Shown here: one piece after another, positions 9,392 to 17,728 of the stretch
How positions within the stretch are numbered: the first letter of the stretch is position 1
Layout: each line of letters begins with the position of its first letter
From: Mobilitalea torta
GTDB lineage: Bacteria > Bacillota > Clostridia > Lachnospirales > Lachnospiraceae
Reading direction: 5' to 3'
Length of the DNA: 64,000 bases
NCBI RefSeq assembly: GCF_050433395.1
Contig: NZ_JBNPXH010000005.1
Coordinates: forward strand, 62,001 to 126,000
Position numbers and translations under genes: made by a program
The notes under the pieces: model-generated
Database searches by the model: none
The model's input: the letters and a program-made list of their open reading frames with translations, nothing else
Told to the model about the DNA's origin: nothing

Positions 9392-11377
9392 TTATTCAAT
9401 TGCATCCAGCTCTTTCAGCCACATTTCCGCTGATGCATCACTGGGCATTCTCCAATCACCTCTTGGAGACAGCGAAACCGAACCCACTTTAATGCCGTCG
9501 GGCATACAGGAGCGTTTAAACTGCTGCGCAAAGAAGCGTTTATAAAAGGTTCTCATATCTTTTAATATGTTCTGCCTGTCAATAGCTTCCGGACTTTCTC
9601 CTTTTCTAACCGCGTTCCGTTCCGATGAATTGACATATAAGTCAAATATTTTCTTCGGTCCGAACCCATATCTCAGCATGTAATATAAAACAAAATCATG
9701 CACCTCGTAAGAACCAATGGCCTCCTCTGTTTTCTGCGCAATTGTTCCGTCCGGGTTAGGAGGCAGCAGCTCAGGACTGATGGGAGTATCACAGATATCA
9801 TAAAGGGTCTCTTTGATATCATCCCTCTGTTTTTTTGCATAGGATTTCACTATACTTCTTACCAGCGTCTTTGGAACAGATGCGTTTACCCCGTACATGC
9901 TCATCTGGTCCCCATTATAGGTGCACCACCCCAGTGCCAGCTCGGATAAATCACCTGTCCCGACCACGATTCCGTTGTATTGGTTCGCTACGTCCATGAG
10001 AATCTGGGTTCTTTCCCTTGCCTGTACATTCTCGTAAGTAATATCATGAACCCCTATATCATGCCGTATATCCTTAAAATGTTGGATACAGGCATCTCTG
10101 ATGGGTATCTCTAAAAAGGTGATCCCCAGAGCCTTCATTAATTTCTTGGAATTTTCCAGGGTTCTGTCCGTTGTGCCAAAACCGGGCATAGTAATACCTA
10201 CCACACCTTTTCTGTCATAATTATTTCGTTTGAAGGCTTCTACCGTTACCAGCAAGGCCAGGGTGGAATCCAATCCGCCCGATATACCAACGACCGCCTT
10301 ACTACAGGACATTTTCTTCAGACGCTGAGCCAATCCGGTTACCTGTATATTCATAATCTCCTCAGAACGGCTGTCGATATTCTGCGGAACAAATGGCAGA
10401 AGCGGCAATTCCCTGGCGGAAATAAATTTATGGGATACTCTTTCAAAGGTTTTGGTGCAAACATGCTTGTATTCTTGTTTTTCCCTGATGATCATATAAG
10501 AACTGTTCATTGCTCTGTCGTTGATGCATTTTTCAATGTCGATTTCTCCATAGGTGATTCCGGTATTATGGAAGAACTGTGTTTCTGCTGTTACGTGCCC
10601 GTTCTCGGCTATAATGCAATGTCCGGAAAAGGCATTATCCGTGGTTGATTCATCGGAGGTTGCGGATGCATAGATATAACCGCACATACACTTTGCGGAA
10701 TGCATCTTCACTAAATCTCTCCGGTAATCTGATTTACCGATGGTTTCATTGCTTGCGGACAGATTAACTATAATATTCGCGCCATGCAGGCAGTGGTAGG
10801 AGGAAGGGGGAATCGGAACCCACAAATCCTCACAGATATCCGCCGCAATTACCGCACCGGATCCTGCATCCTCAATCAGTAAATTGGTGGTAAAGGGATA
10901 CTTGACACCCTCAATGGTTATTTCATCATCAATCCGGTCATAAGCAGGCTTAAAATATCTTAATTCGTAAAATACGCCATGGTTCGGAATATATGTCTTA
11001 GGTATAATACCAAGAATCTTCCCCTTATGGATGGCAACCGCACAATTAAATAACTGATTATCCTTGCGCAGCGGCATTCCCACAAACATAACAGGATTAA
11101 ATTCATGATTGGATTGCTGCACAAACCGGAGCAATTCCTTCATGGCATTGTCGATCAATGCGGAATGGTTAAATAAATCCCCGCAGGTATAACCGGTAAT
11201 GCAAAGCTCCGGAAATACCGCAATTCTTGTGTGTCTTTCCCCATTACTGTTCTTAATATGAACCTCATTGATCAGTTCTAACATTCTATCTACATTATAG
11301 CCGGGATTTCCAATCTGTATTGACTCCGGTGTCAATGCCGCCGCTTCTATCATCCCGTTATTTATAAAACTACTCAT
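9392..11377 (-). CDS. nadE: Glutamine-dependent NAD(+) synthetase
   Basis: The enzyme amidates nicotinic acid adenine dinucleotide to NAD using glutamine. The 661-residue protein has the two expected halves. An N-terminal nitrilase-type glutaminase domain carries the Glu of FPELCITGY, the Lys of IIPKTYIPN and the nucleophile Cys of AADICEDLW. A C-terminal synthetase domain carries the PP-loop GISGGLDSTLA and GTGDLSELALGWCTY. The ATG at 11377 is chosen because AAGGAG lies 10 bases upstream and the family usually starts close to this point; an upstream in-frame ATG at 11434 lacks a comparable site. It lies downstream of a probable 6S RNA gene whose terminator separates the two units, and it has its own candidate promoter at 11450-11479. 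Confidence 0.95.
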   Translation of the reverse strand: MSSFINNGMIEAAALTPESIQIGNPGYNVDRMLELINEVHIKNSNGERHTRIAVFPELCITGYTCGDLFNHSALIDNAMKELLRFVQQSNHEFNPVMFVGMPLRKDNQLFNCAVAIHKGKILGIIPKTYIPNHGVFYELRYFKPAYDRIDDEITIEGVKYPFTTNLLIEDAGSGAVIAADICEDLWVPIPPSSYHCLHGANIIVNLSASNETIGKSDYRRDLVKMHSAKCMCGYIYASATSDESTTDNAFSGHCIIAENGHVTAETQFFHNTGITYGEIDIEKCINDRAMNSSYMIIREKQEYKHVCTKTFERVSHKFISARELPLLPFVPQNIDSRSEEIMNIQVTGLAQRLKKMSCSKAVVGISGGLDSTLALLVTVEAFKRNNYDRKGVVGITMPGFGTTDRTLENSKKLMKALGITFLEIPIRDACIQHFKDIRHDIGVHDITYENVQARERTQILMDVANQYNGIVVGTGDLSELALGWCTYNGDQMSMYGVNASVPKTLVRSIVKSYAKKQRDDIKETLYDICDTPISPELLPPNPDGTIAQKTEEAIGSYEVHDFVLYYMLRYGFGPKKIFDLYVNSSERNAVRKGESPEAIDRQNILKDMRTFYKRFFAQQFKRSCMPDGIKVGSVSLSPRGDWRMPSDASAEMWLKELDAIE

Positions 11378-11449
11378 GCTCTTTTCTCTCCTTGTCCCAG
11401 TCAGATACAAATTATGTTCATCCTCGATCAGCATTCTTATTCATGCTTT

Positions 11450-11479
11450 ATTATAAGATATCTTGTCCTGAAATGACAA
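11450..11479 (-). promoter_or_regulatory. Candidate sigma-A promoter of nadE
   Basis: On the minus strand, TTGTCA (11479-11474) and TATAAT (11455-11450) are separated by 18 bases. Transcription would start near 11443, giving a leader of about 65 bases before the nadE ATG at 11377. Confidence 0.6.
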
Positions 11480-11489
11480 GTACAAAACG

Positions 11490-11514
11490 AAAAAAAGCGG
11501 CCCACAGCCGCTTT
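11490..11514 (-). terminator. Intrinsic terminator of the 6S RNA candidate
   Basis: On the minus strand, AAAGCGGC-TGTGG-GCCGCTTTTTTT forms an 8-bp stem (11514-11507 with 11501-11494) followed by a run of T to 11490. Confidence 0.9.
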
Positions 11515-11707
11515 CATCATTAGTATTACACCCAAAATGCCGTTTCCTGTATTTTGACTCCTAGCAAAGCTAGGTGGGTAACCGCACATAAGCTTCTGCC
11601 TTCCGCTGCAAACGGCGGCCTGACATCCACTCACGAATAATAGGAATCCCTTTTTAATCATGTAGGTTCAAAATAACAGGAGTGTCGAACATCTCAGGAA
11701 TTTCTAT
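11490..11707 (-). ncRNA. ssrS: Probable 6S RNA
   Basis: A transcript of about 218 nt is bounded by a consensus promoter and an intrinsic terminator, with no credible protein. Its 5' part (11680-11668, CCTGTTATTTTGA) can pair with 11557-11546 (TCAAAATACAGG) with one bulge, making a 12-bp closing helix. Inside, CCTAGC-TTT-GCTAGG forms a perfect hairpin (11574-11560), and a GCC-rich hairpin follows GATGTCAG. A long rod with an internal region, this length, a strong single promoter and a terminator are what is expected of 6S RNA, which sequesters the sigma-A holoenzyme in slow growth. Sequence features such as GGTTACCCACCTAGC are, from memory, found in clostridial 6S RNAs, but no covariance model was run. 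A 74-codon frame across it is treated as a chance frame. Confidence 0.65.
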
Positions 11708-11713
11708 ATTTGT

Positions 11714-11742
11714 ATTATACTCTATTATAATCTATTTTTCAA
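11714..11742 (-). promoter_or_regulatory. Consensus sigma-A promoter of the 6S RNA candidate
   Basis: TTGAAA (11742-11737) and a perfect TATAAT (11719-11714) are separated by exactly 17 bases on the minus strand. Transcription is expected to start near 11707. It lies just after the stop of the histidine kinase gene, so the RNA has its own promoter. Confidence 0.85.
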
Positions 11743-11780
11743 GATTTTTATCAGTTTTTATCAGAGTAACTTTTTTCCTT

Positions 11781-13262
11781 CTACGCTAATTCCTCATCAA
11801 AGGGAGGAAACAGAAAGGTAAATTCCGATCCCACCCCCGGAGTGGAGGTCACCTGTATCTCTCCTTCGTGCTTGAATGCAATCTGCCTTGCGATTGCCAG
11901 GCCGAGACCGGTTCCGCTGGCATTATGGCGAAGATTGGACTTGTAGAATTTTTCAAAAATATTATTTAAGTCTGATTCTTCAATTCCGATTCCCTCATCA
12001 CGAATGGATACCTTTATTTTATCCTCCCTGCTGATTTTTATGTATACCGTCTTATTTTCCTCAGAAAATTTGACAGCATTATCCAGAATAACCAGGAACA
12101 TTTGTCTTAAGCGGTCATAATCGCCCAGGATCATATGCATGGGAGAATCCTTCACGATATTAATGGTGATTTGCTTCTTTTCCGCAATGGCTCCGGCACT
12201 GCGCAGGATATCTTCAAATACCTGGTTCAGATTGACCGGTTCCCTTTCAATGGCAAAATCCGGATTCTGCATTTTGGACAGCAGCAGAAGGTCTCCTACC
12301 AGACGTTCCATGGATTTGCACTCGGAAAGCATGCGGTTGTGATACTGCTGCACCTTCTCTTCGTCCTGCACCACTCCGTCGGCAAGGGTCTCCGTATAGG
12401 CCCGGATTACGGTGATGGGGGTTCTCAGCTCGTGGGACACATTGGCAAAAAAATCAAACCTCATCTGATCCAGCCTCTTGCGCTCAATATCATTCTCCAG
12501 CAGCTTCTCGGAAAGAATATCCACGGTCTTCGCCAGGTCGCCCAGCTCATCATCCCTTTTAATTCCGGTCTTCGCTTTGAAGTTCCCGGCTGCCAGCTCC
12601 AGCGCCGTAACACGCATTCTTGCGATAGGCAGGGACAATTCCGTGGCAAAGATAATAATAATGATAAACGATATCCCCAGGGCAACCACGCTGCTCATAA
12701 TGATCATGCTCAGGCTGCTTTCCACCAGATCCGTCTGGTCCTGGTTGAAGCCGACGATGAGAATTGCTCCCACAACCTCCCGTCCTGCTCCGTAAATGGG
12801 CGCGGACACCGTTATGATATTCTGCTCATAGAGCTCATCATAGCGCTGATCATCATTTACTCTGTCCTGAAACGCTTCGTTAATGCTTTCCACATAGGGG
12901 GCATACCCCTCAAGAGCTGTGAATTCCTCATAGGAATCGCCTGTCTCCAGGGAAGAGCTCATGGGATTCACTGCCTTTGGATTGGACACAGTCCAGATAT
13001 CCCAGTCATTGACACTCTTTATTATACTAATGTCCTCCAGATACCCTTCTTTCCCGCTGATAATATAATTCGTGGCCATGGTGCTTATGGTATCCGCCTG
13101 ACGCTTCATTTCTTTAATCTTCCTGTCCATGGTCATGTCACCATAGAGCCTCATGAAGATAAGGCAGATCAGCACCGCCGTCACCAGCAGCATTACCGCA
13201 TAGTTCAGATAGAGCTTGAAGAACAGCCGGTTATGGATATGTACTTTTGTATCCTTTGACAT
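11781..13262 (-). CDS. Membrane sensor histidine kinase
   Basis: The 493-residue kinase has two membrane segments (about 19-40 and 185-207) enclosing an extracytoplasmic sensor of about 145 residues. A HAMP domain (about 208-260), a HisKA domain with phospho-accepting His277 (VSHELRTPITVIRAYTE) and a HATPase domain with the G2 box GTGLGLAIARQ follow. The ATG at 13262 is preferred because GGAG lies 7 bases upstream; an ATG at 13274 overlaps the end of the regulator gene without a clear site. It follows its response regulator in one unit with no gap. The outer sensor has no recognised ligand domain, so the signal is unknown. Confidence 0.93.
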   Translation of the reverse strand: MSKDTKVHIHNRLFFKLYLNYAVMLLVTAVLICLIFMRLYGDMTMDRKIKEMKRQADTISTMATNYIISGKEGYLEDISIIKSVNDWDIWTVSNPKAVNPMSSSLETGDSYEEFTALEGYAPYVESINEAFQDRVNDDQRYDELYEQNIITVSAPIYGAGREVVGAILIVGFNQDQTDLVESSLSMIIMSSVVALGISFIIIIIFATELSLPIARMRVTALELAAGNFKAKTGIKRDDELGDLAKTVDILSEKLLENDIERKRLDQMRFDFFANVSHELRTPITVIRAYTETLADGVVQDEEKVQQYHNRMLSECKSMERLVGDLLLLSKMQNPDFAIEREPVNLNQVFEDILRSAGAIAEKKQITINIVKDSPMHMILGDYDRLRQMFLVILDNAVKFSEENKTVYIKISREDKIKVSIRDEGIGIEESDLNNIFEKFYKSNLRHNASGTGLGLAIARQIAFKHEGEIQVTSTPGVGSEFTFLFPPFDEELA

Positions 13263-13274
13263 AGGAATCTCCAT

Positions 13275-13970
13275 TTATTTCTCTTCAATCTCAAATTTAT
13301 AACCAACTCCCCAGATGGTCTTAATGGTCCAGCTGGGATGCTCCACCACATCCAGCTTGGATCGCAGACGCTTAATGTGGGAATCTACCGTTCTGCTGTC
13401 ACCAAAATAATCAAAGCCCCACAGGCTGTCCAGGAGGTTATCCCTGGTGAAAACCTTGTTGGGATTGGAAGCCAGCGTCCACATGGTCTCAATCTCTTTC
13501 TTTGTAAGGGCAATTTTGGTGCCTGAGATATGTAGGGTATATTCGTCCAGGTTAATCTCCAAATTGCCAATAACCAGGACATTTTCCGGAGAAGCCTCCT
13601 TGGCATTCTTAGCCATCCGTCTCATCACGGCCCTTACCCGGGCCATTACCTCCCTGGGGCTGAAAGGCTTTACAATATAATCATCCGCCCCGATATCAAG
13701 ACCCATAATCTTGTCAAAATCCTCTCCCCGTGCCGTAATCAGAATGACCGGGACATTGGACTTGCTTCGGATCTTCCTGCAGACCTCGTATCCGTCCTCC
13801 TTGGGCATCATCACATCCAACAGGACTACATCAGGGTTGTATTGGGTGAAAAGACGGATTGCTTCCTCGCCGTCCCCCGCTACAACAGGTTCAAAGCCTT
13901 CCATTCTGGAGTAAGTAGATAAAATATCCGTTATATCGTGATTGTCGTCAGCGATTAATATATGCTGCAT
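13275..13970 (-). CDS. OmpR/PhoB-type response regulator
   Basis: The 231-residue protein has a receiver domain with the acidic pair in ADDNHD, phospho-acceptor Asp52 (LLDVMMP) and Lys101 (VKPF), then a winged-helix DNA-binding domain ending IKTIWGVGYKFE. The ATG at 13970 (MQHILIADD) is chosen by family alignment and a GGGAG site 9 bases upstream; a longer frame back to 14045 adds a charged stretch not seen in the family. It is co-transcribed with the kinase downstream and has a candidate promoter at 14051-14079. Target genes cannot be read from the sequence. Confidence 0.94.
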   Translation of the reverse strand: MQHILIADDNHDITDILSTYSRMEGFEPVVAGDGEEAIRLFTQYNPDVVLLDVMMPKEDGYEVCRKIRSKSNVPVILITARGEDFDKIMGLDIGADDYIVKPFSPREVMARVRAVMRRMAKNAKEASPENVLVIGNLEINLDEYTLHISGTKIALTKKEIETMWTLASNPNKVFTRDNLLDSLWGFDYFGDSRTVDSHIKRLRSKLDVVEHPSWTIKTIWGVGYKFEIEEK

Positions 13971-14050
13971 TATCAAATTCTCCCTTCCTCGTTCTTTTCC
14001 CTTTTCTCTTCTGCATCCTTCGTTATTCTGAGTGTGTTCTCCCACGCCTT

Positions 14051-14079
14051 ATTATATAGTATTGGGAGGCTTGAAACAA
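14051..14079 (-). promoter_or_regulatory. Candidate promoter of the two-component system
   Basis: TTGTTT (14079-14074) and TATAAT (14056-14051) are 17 bases apart on the minus strand, placing the start near 14044 and giving a leader of about 74 bases. The rest of the 14046-14350 intergenic region is AT-rich (14220-14260) and shows no second convincing promoter for the divergent gene. Confidence 0.65.
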
Positions 14080-14350
14080 GTAGAAAAACTTATCAAAAAT
14101 TCCTGCTTGCCAAAACTCTGTGTTTTCCGTAAAATTCCTGCCGCAAATTCACCATAGCCCCGCCATGGCCGCAGGCTTTCTAAAATTAGACGAGCCTGGG
14201 GCCGAAAAATATCCCTGGAAATATATTAAATTTTTATTATACATATTTTTTTTACATTATGACACTTTTCTGACAAAAACAAATGTTATCCTGTAAACAG
14301 AATTGATAGGATGTGACAAAAGGGATTTCCAAAAACTCGGAGGAATAGCC

Positions 14351-15271
14351 ATGAAAAAGAATTTCTTTTGTAAATGCTTTATTACTCTTGGCTTATTTCT
14401 TTTTCTCACCTTGCTCTTGCCTTTTACTTCTTTTAATACGTTAACAGCACAGGCAACCGTTGTTGAGAAAGAGAAACCAGAAAGCTGCAGATTAAATTTA
14501 AAAAGCGTTACATTGGTTAAAGGCAAGTCCTTTCCATTAAAGGTTTATAACTTGGGTGAAAATTCAAAGGTAAGCTTTAAATCCGACGATGCGGAAGTTG
14601 CTTCTGTTAGTGATGACGGTATGATTACAGCCAACAAGGTGGGTTCTACTGTTATAACGGTTACCATTAAGGATGGCATTGATAGACCCCCATTCACATG
14701 TGATGTCACTGTGGGTCCTGCCGCAATTAGTGTTAAGTGGACGAAGGAAAGAGTGTTTGTCGCTCTGAATAATGACGATGTGCTTAAGGTCATTCTGAAG
14801 CCGGATAATACCACGGAGGTCGCAAGATTCTCCAGCCGCGATTCTTCTATCGCAACGGTCAGCTCCGGCGGACGCATTTCCGCCAAGAAAATAGGTATGA
14901 CCTATCTGTTTGCGGAAATTGATGCAACAGATCAGAGCGGTGCCCGTAAATATGCATCATGTACCGTATTCATAACCAGTTCCAGGGATATTTCATTATT
15001 GGAAGGATATTTCAATAATCATAGCGAACTGAACCGGATCTCCGGTTCCGAGCTGAATCAGGCGCTGGATGAATTCTTTAACGGTGGTAAAGCCGAAGCT
15101 GCTGTCACCCCTGATGGTGCGGCTGATTCCGTTTTAATCACGGAGCTTGACAAATTCCTGGAGGAAAAGTTCAAGTTATCCGAGATCCGAGCCAAGATAC
15201 AGGCAGAGATGGATGCAGCTCTTTCCAAAACAGCCAATACGGAGACAAATTCCGTTTCACCAGTAAAATAA
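14351..15271 (+). CDS. Secreted protein with bacterial Ig-like (Big_2-type) domains
   Basis: The 306-residue product has a signal peptide (MKKNFFCK start, hydrophobic to about residue 32, then AQA). Two Big_2-like repeats follow. The first is about residues 40-120, with SDDAEVASVSDDGMITANKVGSTVITV split over the turn; the second is about 125-210, with DSSIATVSSGGRISAKKIG. The pattern of 'S...V..V...G.I.A...G...I' marks the family. The C-terminal third is helical and charged, with no wall-anchor motif. The start is set by CGGAGG 7 bases before the ATG at 14351. It is divergent from the two-component system, which may regulate it, but that is inference. A terminator follows. Confidence 0.85.
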   Translation: MKKNFFCKCFITLGLFLFLTLLLPFTSFNTLTAQATVVEKEKPESCRLNLKSVTLVKGKSFPLKVYNLGENSKVSFKSDDAEVASVSDDGMITANKVGSTVITVTIKDGIDRPPFTCDVTVGPAAISVKWTKERVFVALNNDDVLKVILKPDNTTEVARFSSRDSSIATVSSGGRISAKKIGMTYLFAEIDATDQSGARKYASCTVFITSSRDISLLEGYFNNHSELNRISGSELNQALDEFFNGGKAEAAVTPDGAADSVLITELDKFLEEKFKLSEIRAKIQAEMDAALSKTANTETNSVSPVK

Positions 15272-15302
15272 CTTGATGATAGGACAAAAGTGTTAACTGC
15301 AC

Positions 15303-15334
15303 AAAGAGCCATGCCCCAGGGTATGGCTCTTTTC
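15303..15334 (+). terminator. Intrinsic terminator after the Big_2 protein gene
   Basis: AAAGAGCCATGCCC pairs with GGTATGGCTCTTTT (one bulge), ending in four T. It lies about 30 bases after the stop at 15271. Confidence 0.85.
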
Positions 15335-15397
15335 ATTTCCAGCGCTTTGTATTATAATAGAATCTGAGCGATCAATATAAGAAGGAGGAAAATGCTT

Positions 15398-15766
15398 ATG
15401 AACTTTAAATTTGCCCATAACAATATAAATGTTCTGGATCTGGAGAAGTCCCTGAAATTTTATGGGGAGGCTTTGGGCCTGCAGGAAACCAGACGTAATG
15501 AACATCCTTCCGGGGACTTCACCATCGTATTTCTCGGTGACGGGCAGACAAACCATCTCTTGGAGCTGACCTGGCTCAGAGACTGGGACAGGCCTTATAA
15601 CCTGGGGGATAATGAGTTTCATCTTGCCTTTACGGTGGATGATTATCCGGCGGCTCATGAGAAGCATAAGGAGATGGGATGCATCTGCTATGAGAATCCG
15701 GGGATGGGGATTTATTTTATCAGTGATCCGGACGGCTACTGGCTTGAAGTTATTCCGGCCCGATAG
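15398..15766 (+). CDS. Glyoxalase/lactoylglutathione lyase family protein (VOC fold)
   Basis: The 122-residue protein has the paired beta-alpha-beta units of the VOC superfamily. It opens with FAHNNINVLDLEKSLKFYGE and ends with YFISDPDGYWLEVIPAR. The putative metal-site residues His, Glu (LLEL), His (EFHLAF) and Glu (WLEV) are present. It may be a GloA-like enzyme for methylglyoxal, but many VOC proteins have other substrates. The ATG at 15398 is chosen over one at 15392, because GGAGG lies 9 bases from the former and only 3 from the latter. It converges on the Nudix gene with an 18-bp gap. Confidence 0.9.
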   Translation: MNFKFAHNNINVLDLEKSLKFYGEALGLQETRRNEHPSGDFTIVFLGDGQTNHLLELTWLRDWDRPYNLGDNEFHLAFTVDDYPAAHEKHKEMGCICYENPGMGIYFISDPDGYWLEVIPAR

Positions 15767-15784
15767 GGGCACTGCGGATGGATA

Positions 15785-16273
15785 TCAGAATTCCTGAAGC
15801 TCATGGAAGATGACTCCGTTCTTTTGAGCCGCTCCTGCATAGAGCTTACGGTCATGCCTTCCCAGGGACAGGTAATGCTCCAGCACACCCCTGGCCGTAT
15901 ACGGCATTTCTTTATTCATTACCTGATTCATTCCGACCCACATCAATGTTCCTTCCTCACAAGAAGGCAGATGAGGTTTATCCGCTTTTAATTCAGCAAA
16001 GAAATAATAATTTTGCCGGATCTCACCTTTGGTATAACGCAGAGTAATATATTTTAAGGTGAGATCCTGCAGTTCTTCTTCCGTTATCCCTGTCTCCTCA
16101 TATAATTCCCGAAGAATACATGCTCTGGGATCGTTCAGCTCCCCTTCTTCAAAATGTCCTCCGATGCCGCACCAGGAGGGCTGCACCACCCTGGAACCAA
16201 TTCTATACAGCATAAGAAGTTGATCTCCTTTTATAATATAAACCGCTGTCATATTCCTTAATTTATTTTTCAT
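15785..16273 (-). CDS. Nudix hydrolase
   Basis: The 162-residue protein carries a complete Nudix box: Gly-x5-Glu-x7-Arg-Glu-x2-Glu-Glu-x-Gly, starting at GHFEEGE and ending RELYEETGI. The box binds Mg2+ and positions the diphosphate. The context PSWCGIGGHFEEGE is like MutT/8-oxo-dGTP diphosphatase homologs, but the substrate is not certain. The ATG at 16273 is preferred because AAAGGGG lies upstream; an in-frame start at 16306 adds a basic tail. It stands alone between convergent and divergent genes. Confidence 0.92.
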   Translation of the reverse strand: MKNKLRNMTAVYIIKGDQLLMLYRIGSRVVQPSWCGIGGHFEEGELNDPRACILRELYEETGITEEELQDLTLKYITLRYTKGEIRQNYYFFAELKADKPHLPSCEEGTLMWVGMNQVMNKEMPYTARGVLEHYLSLGRHDRKLYAGAAQKNGVIFHELQEF

Positions 16274-16395
16274 CCCACTTTTCCCCTTTCTCCGGGTGCC
16301 TGACACCCTTATCTATTTTATTTACCCGGAATCTTTTCACATCTTGAATTCATCTGACATAATCTATTAATAAAACGAAAGGAATACTTTGATCC

Positions 16396-17700
16396 ATGAA
16401 ACAGATCAGTATCCCCGCCAACAATAGGCCGCCCCTGTCCCCGCGTTTTCCCTCCGGCATAGTTTACCCCGCACAAATGGAAACCCAGGCTCTGGGACAG
16501 CTGCGAATCCGCTGTACTACAGACGGTGTGGCGCCGGTTCCGGGCGCTACCGTGTCCATCACCGCACCCAACAATCCCACCCAGGTTATCGAACAGCTCA
16601 CCACCGACGAATCCGGCTTGACTCCGGACGTGCCGCTTCCGGCTCCTCCCATCGATCTCAGCCTGGAGCCCTCGGAAATCCAGCCTTATTCCGAATATGA
16701 TCTGCGTATTACCGCCCCCAATCTGGAGAGCGCCTTTTTCTCAGGCGTACAGATTCTGGCCGACCAGAGGGCGGAACAGAATGTGGAGATGCTTTCTCCC
16801 GCAACGGACAGCTCCCATTCTACCTATGTTATCCTCCCCCACACACTTTATTACGAATATCCGCCGAAAATACCGGAGGCCGAGGTCAAGCCCACGGATG
16901 AAAGCGGAGAAATCGTTTTGAGCCGGGTGGTCGTACCGGAATTTGTTGTGGTACATGACGGCCCCCCGGCCTCCCAGGCCACCAATCATTATGTACGTTT
17001 CCGGGATTATATTAAGAATGTGGCATCCAGCGAGATCTATGCCACCTGGCCGGAGCAGACGATTTACGCCAATGTTCTCGCCATCCTTTCCTTTACCATG
17101 AACCGGGTTTATACGGAGTGGTACCGCAACCAGGGATATAATTTCACCATTACCTCTTCTACCGCCTATGATCACAAATGGATTAACGGCCGTAATATTT
17201 TTAATAATATCGGGCTGGTTGTGGACTCCATCTTCACCAACTATCTTTCCAGGCCCGGCATCACCCAGCCCATCCTGACCCAGTACTGCGACGGCAACCG
17301 CGTCAGCTGTCCCGGATGGATGACGCAGTGGGGTTCCAAGAGTCTGGGGGATCAGAATTACTCGGCAATAGAGATATTAAGGCATTTCTACGGTGATTCG
17401 ATGTATATCAATACCGCGGTAGAGGTCTCCGGTGTGCCCGTCTCCTGGCCCGGCAGCGATCTTACCCTGGGAGCCGACGGTGATGCTGTCAGAACCATTC
17501 AGAACCAGCTGAACCGTATCAGTGATGTCTATACCGCTATTCCCAAGGTAGCCGTGGACGGAAACTTCGGGCCCCAGACAGCGGAAGCCGTCAGAACCTT
17601 CCAGGGTATCTTTGACCTGCCGGTTACCGGTGTCGTAGACCAACGTACCTGGTACCGAATCTCCAACATCTATGTGGGAGTCACCCGGATTGGTCAGTAA
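16396..17700 (+). CDS. SpoIID-like protein with C-terminal peptidoglycan-binding domain (copy 1)
   Basis: The 434-residue protein has three parts. Residues about 30-140 form a beta-sandwich like the carboxypeptidase regulatory or SpaA fold (VPGATVSITAP, then LTTDESGLTPDV). Residues about 190-340 resemble the SpoIID/LytB amidase-enhancer region: FRDYIKNVASSEI...WPEQTIYANVLAILSFT matches the 'DYl.gvv..Em....p.ealkaqa.a.rty' pattern. Residues about 350-425 form a PG_binding_1 domain (LGADGDAVRTIQNQLN, then VDGNFGPQTAEAVRTFQ). No signal peptide is visible, so it may act in the cytoplasm or mother cell, or be exported by another route. It is followed after 28 bp by a paralog of the same layout. 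Function is inferred from domains only. Confidence 0.82.
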   Translation: MKQISIPANNRPPLSPRFPSGIVYPAQMETQALGQLRIRCTTDGVAPVPGATVSITAPNNPTQVIEQLTTDESGLTPDVPLPAPPIDLSLEPSEIQPYSEYDLRITAPNLESAFFSGVQILADQRAEQNVEMLSPATDSSHSTYVILPHTLYYEYPPKIPEAEVKPTDESGEIVLSRVVVPEFVVVHDGPPASQATNHYVRFRDYIKNVASSEIYATWPEQTIYANVLAILSFTMNRVYTEWYRNQGYNFTITSSTAYDHKWINGRNIFNNIGLVVDSIFTNYLSRPGITQPILTQYCDGNRVSCPGWMTQWGSKSLGDQNYSAIEILRHFYGDSMYINTAVEVSGVPVSWPGSDLTLGADGDAVRTIQNQLNRISDVYTAIPKVAVDGNFGPQTAEAVRTFQGIFDLPVTGVVDQRTWYRISNIYVGVTRIGQ

Positions 17701-17728
17701 TTGTAAAACAATGCAGGAGGTATACCAT

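Noticed and set aside
11437..11661. 74-codon minus-strand frame
   Set aside because: It runs through the probable 6S RNA and its terminator, has a poor start context and looks like no known protein.
12135..13259. 374-codon plus-strand frame
   Set aside because: It is antisense to the histidine kinase gene, whose motifs are complete.
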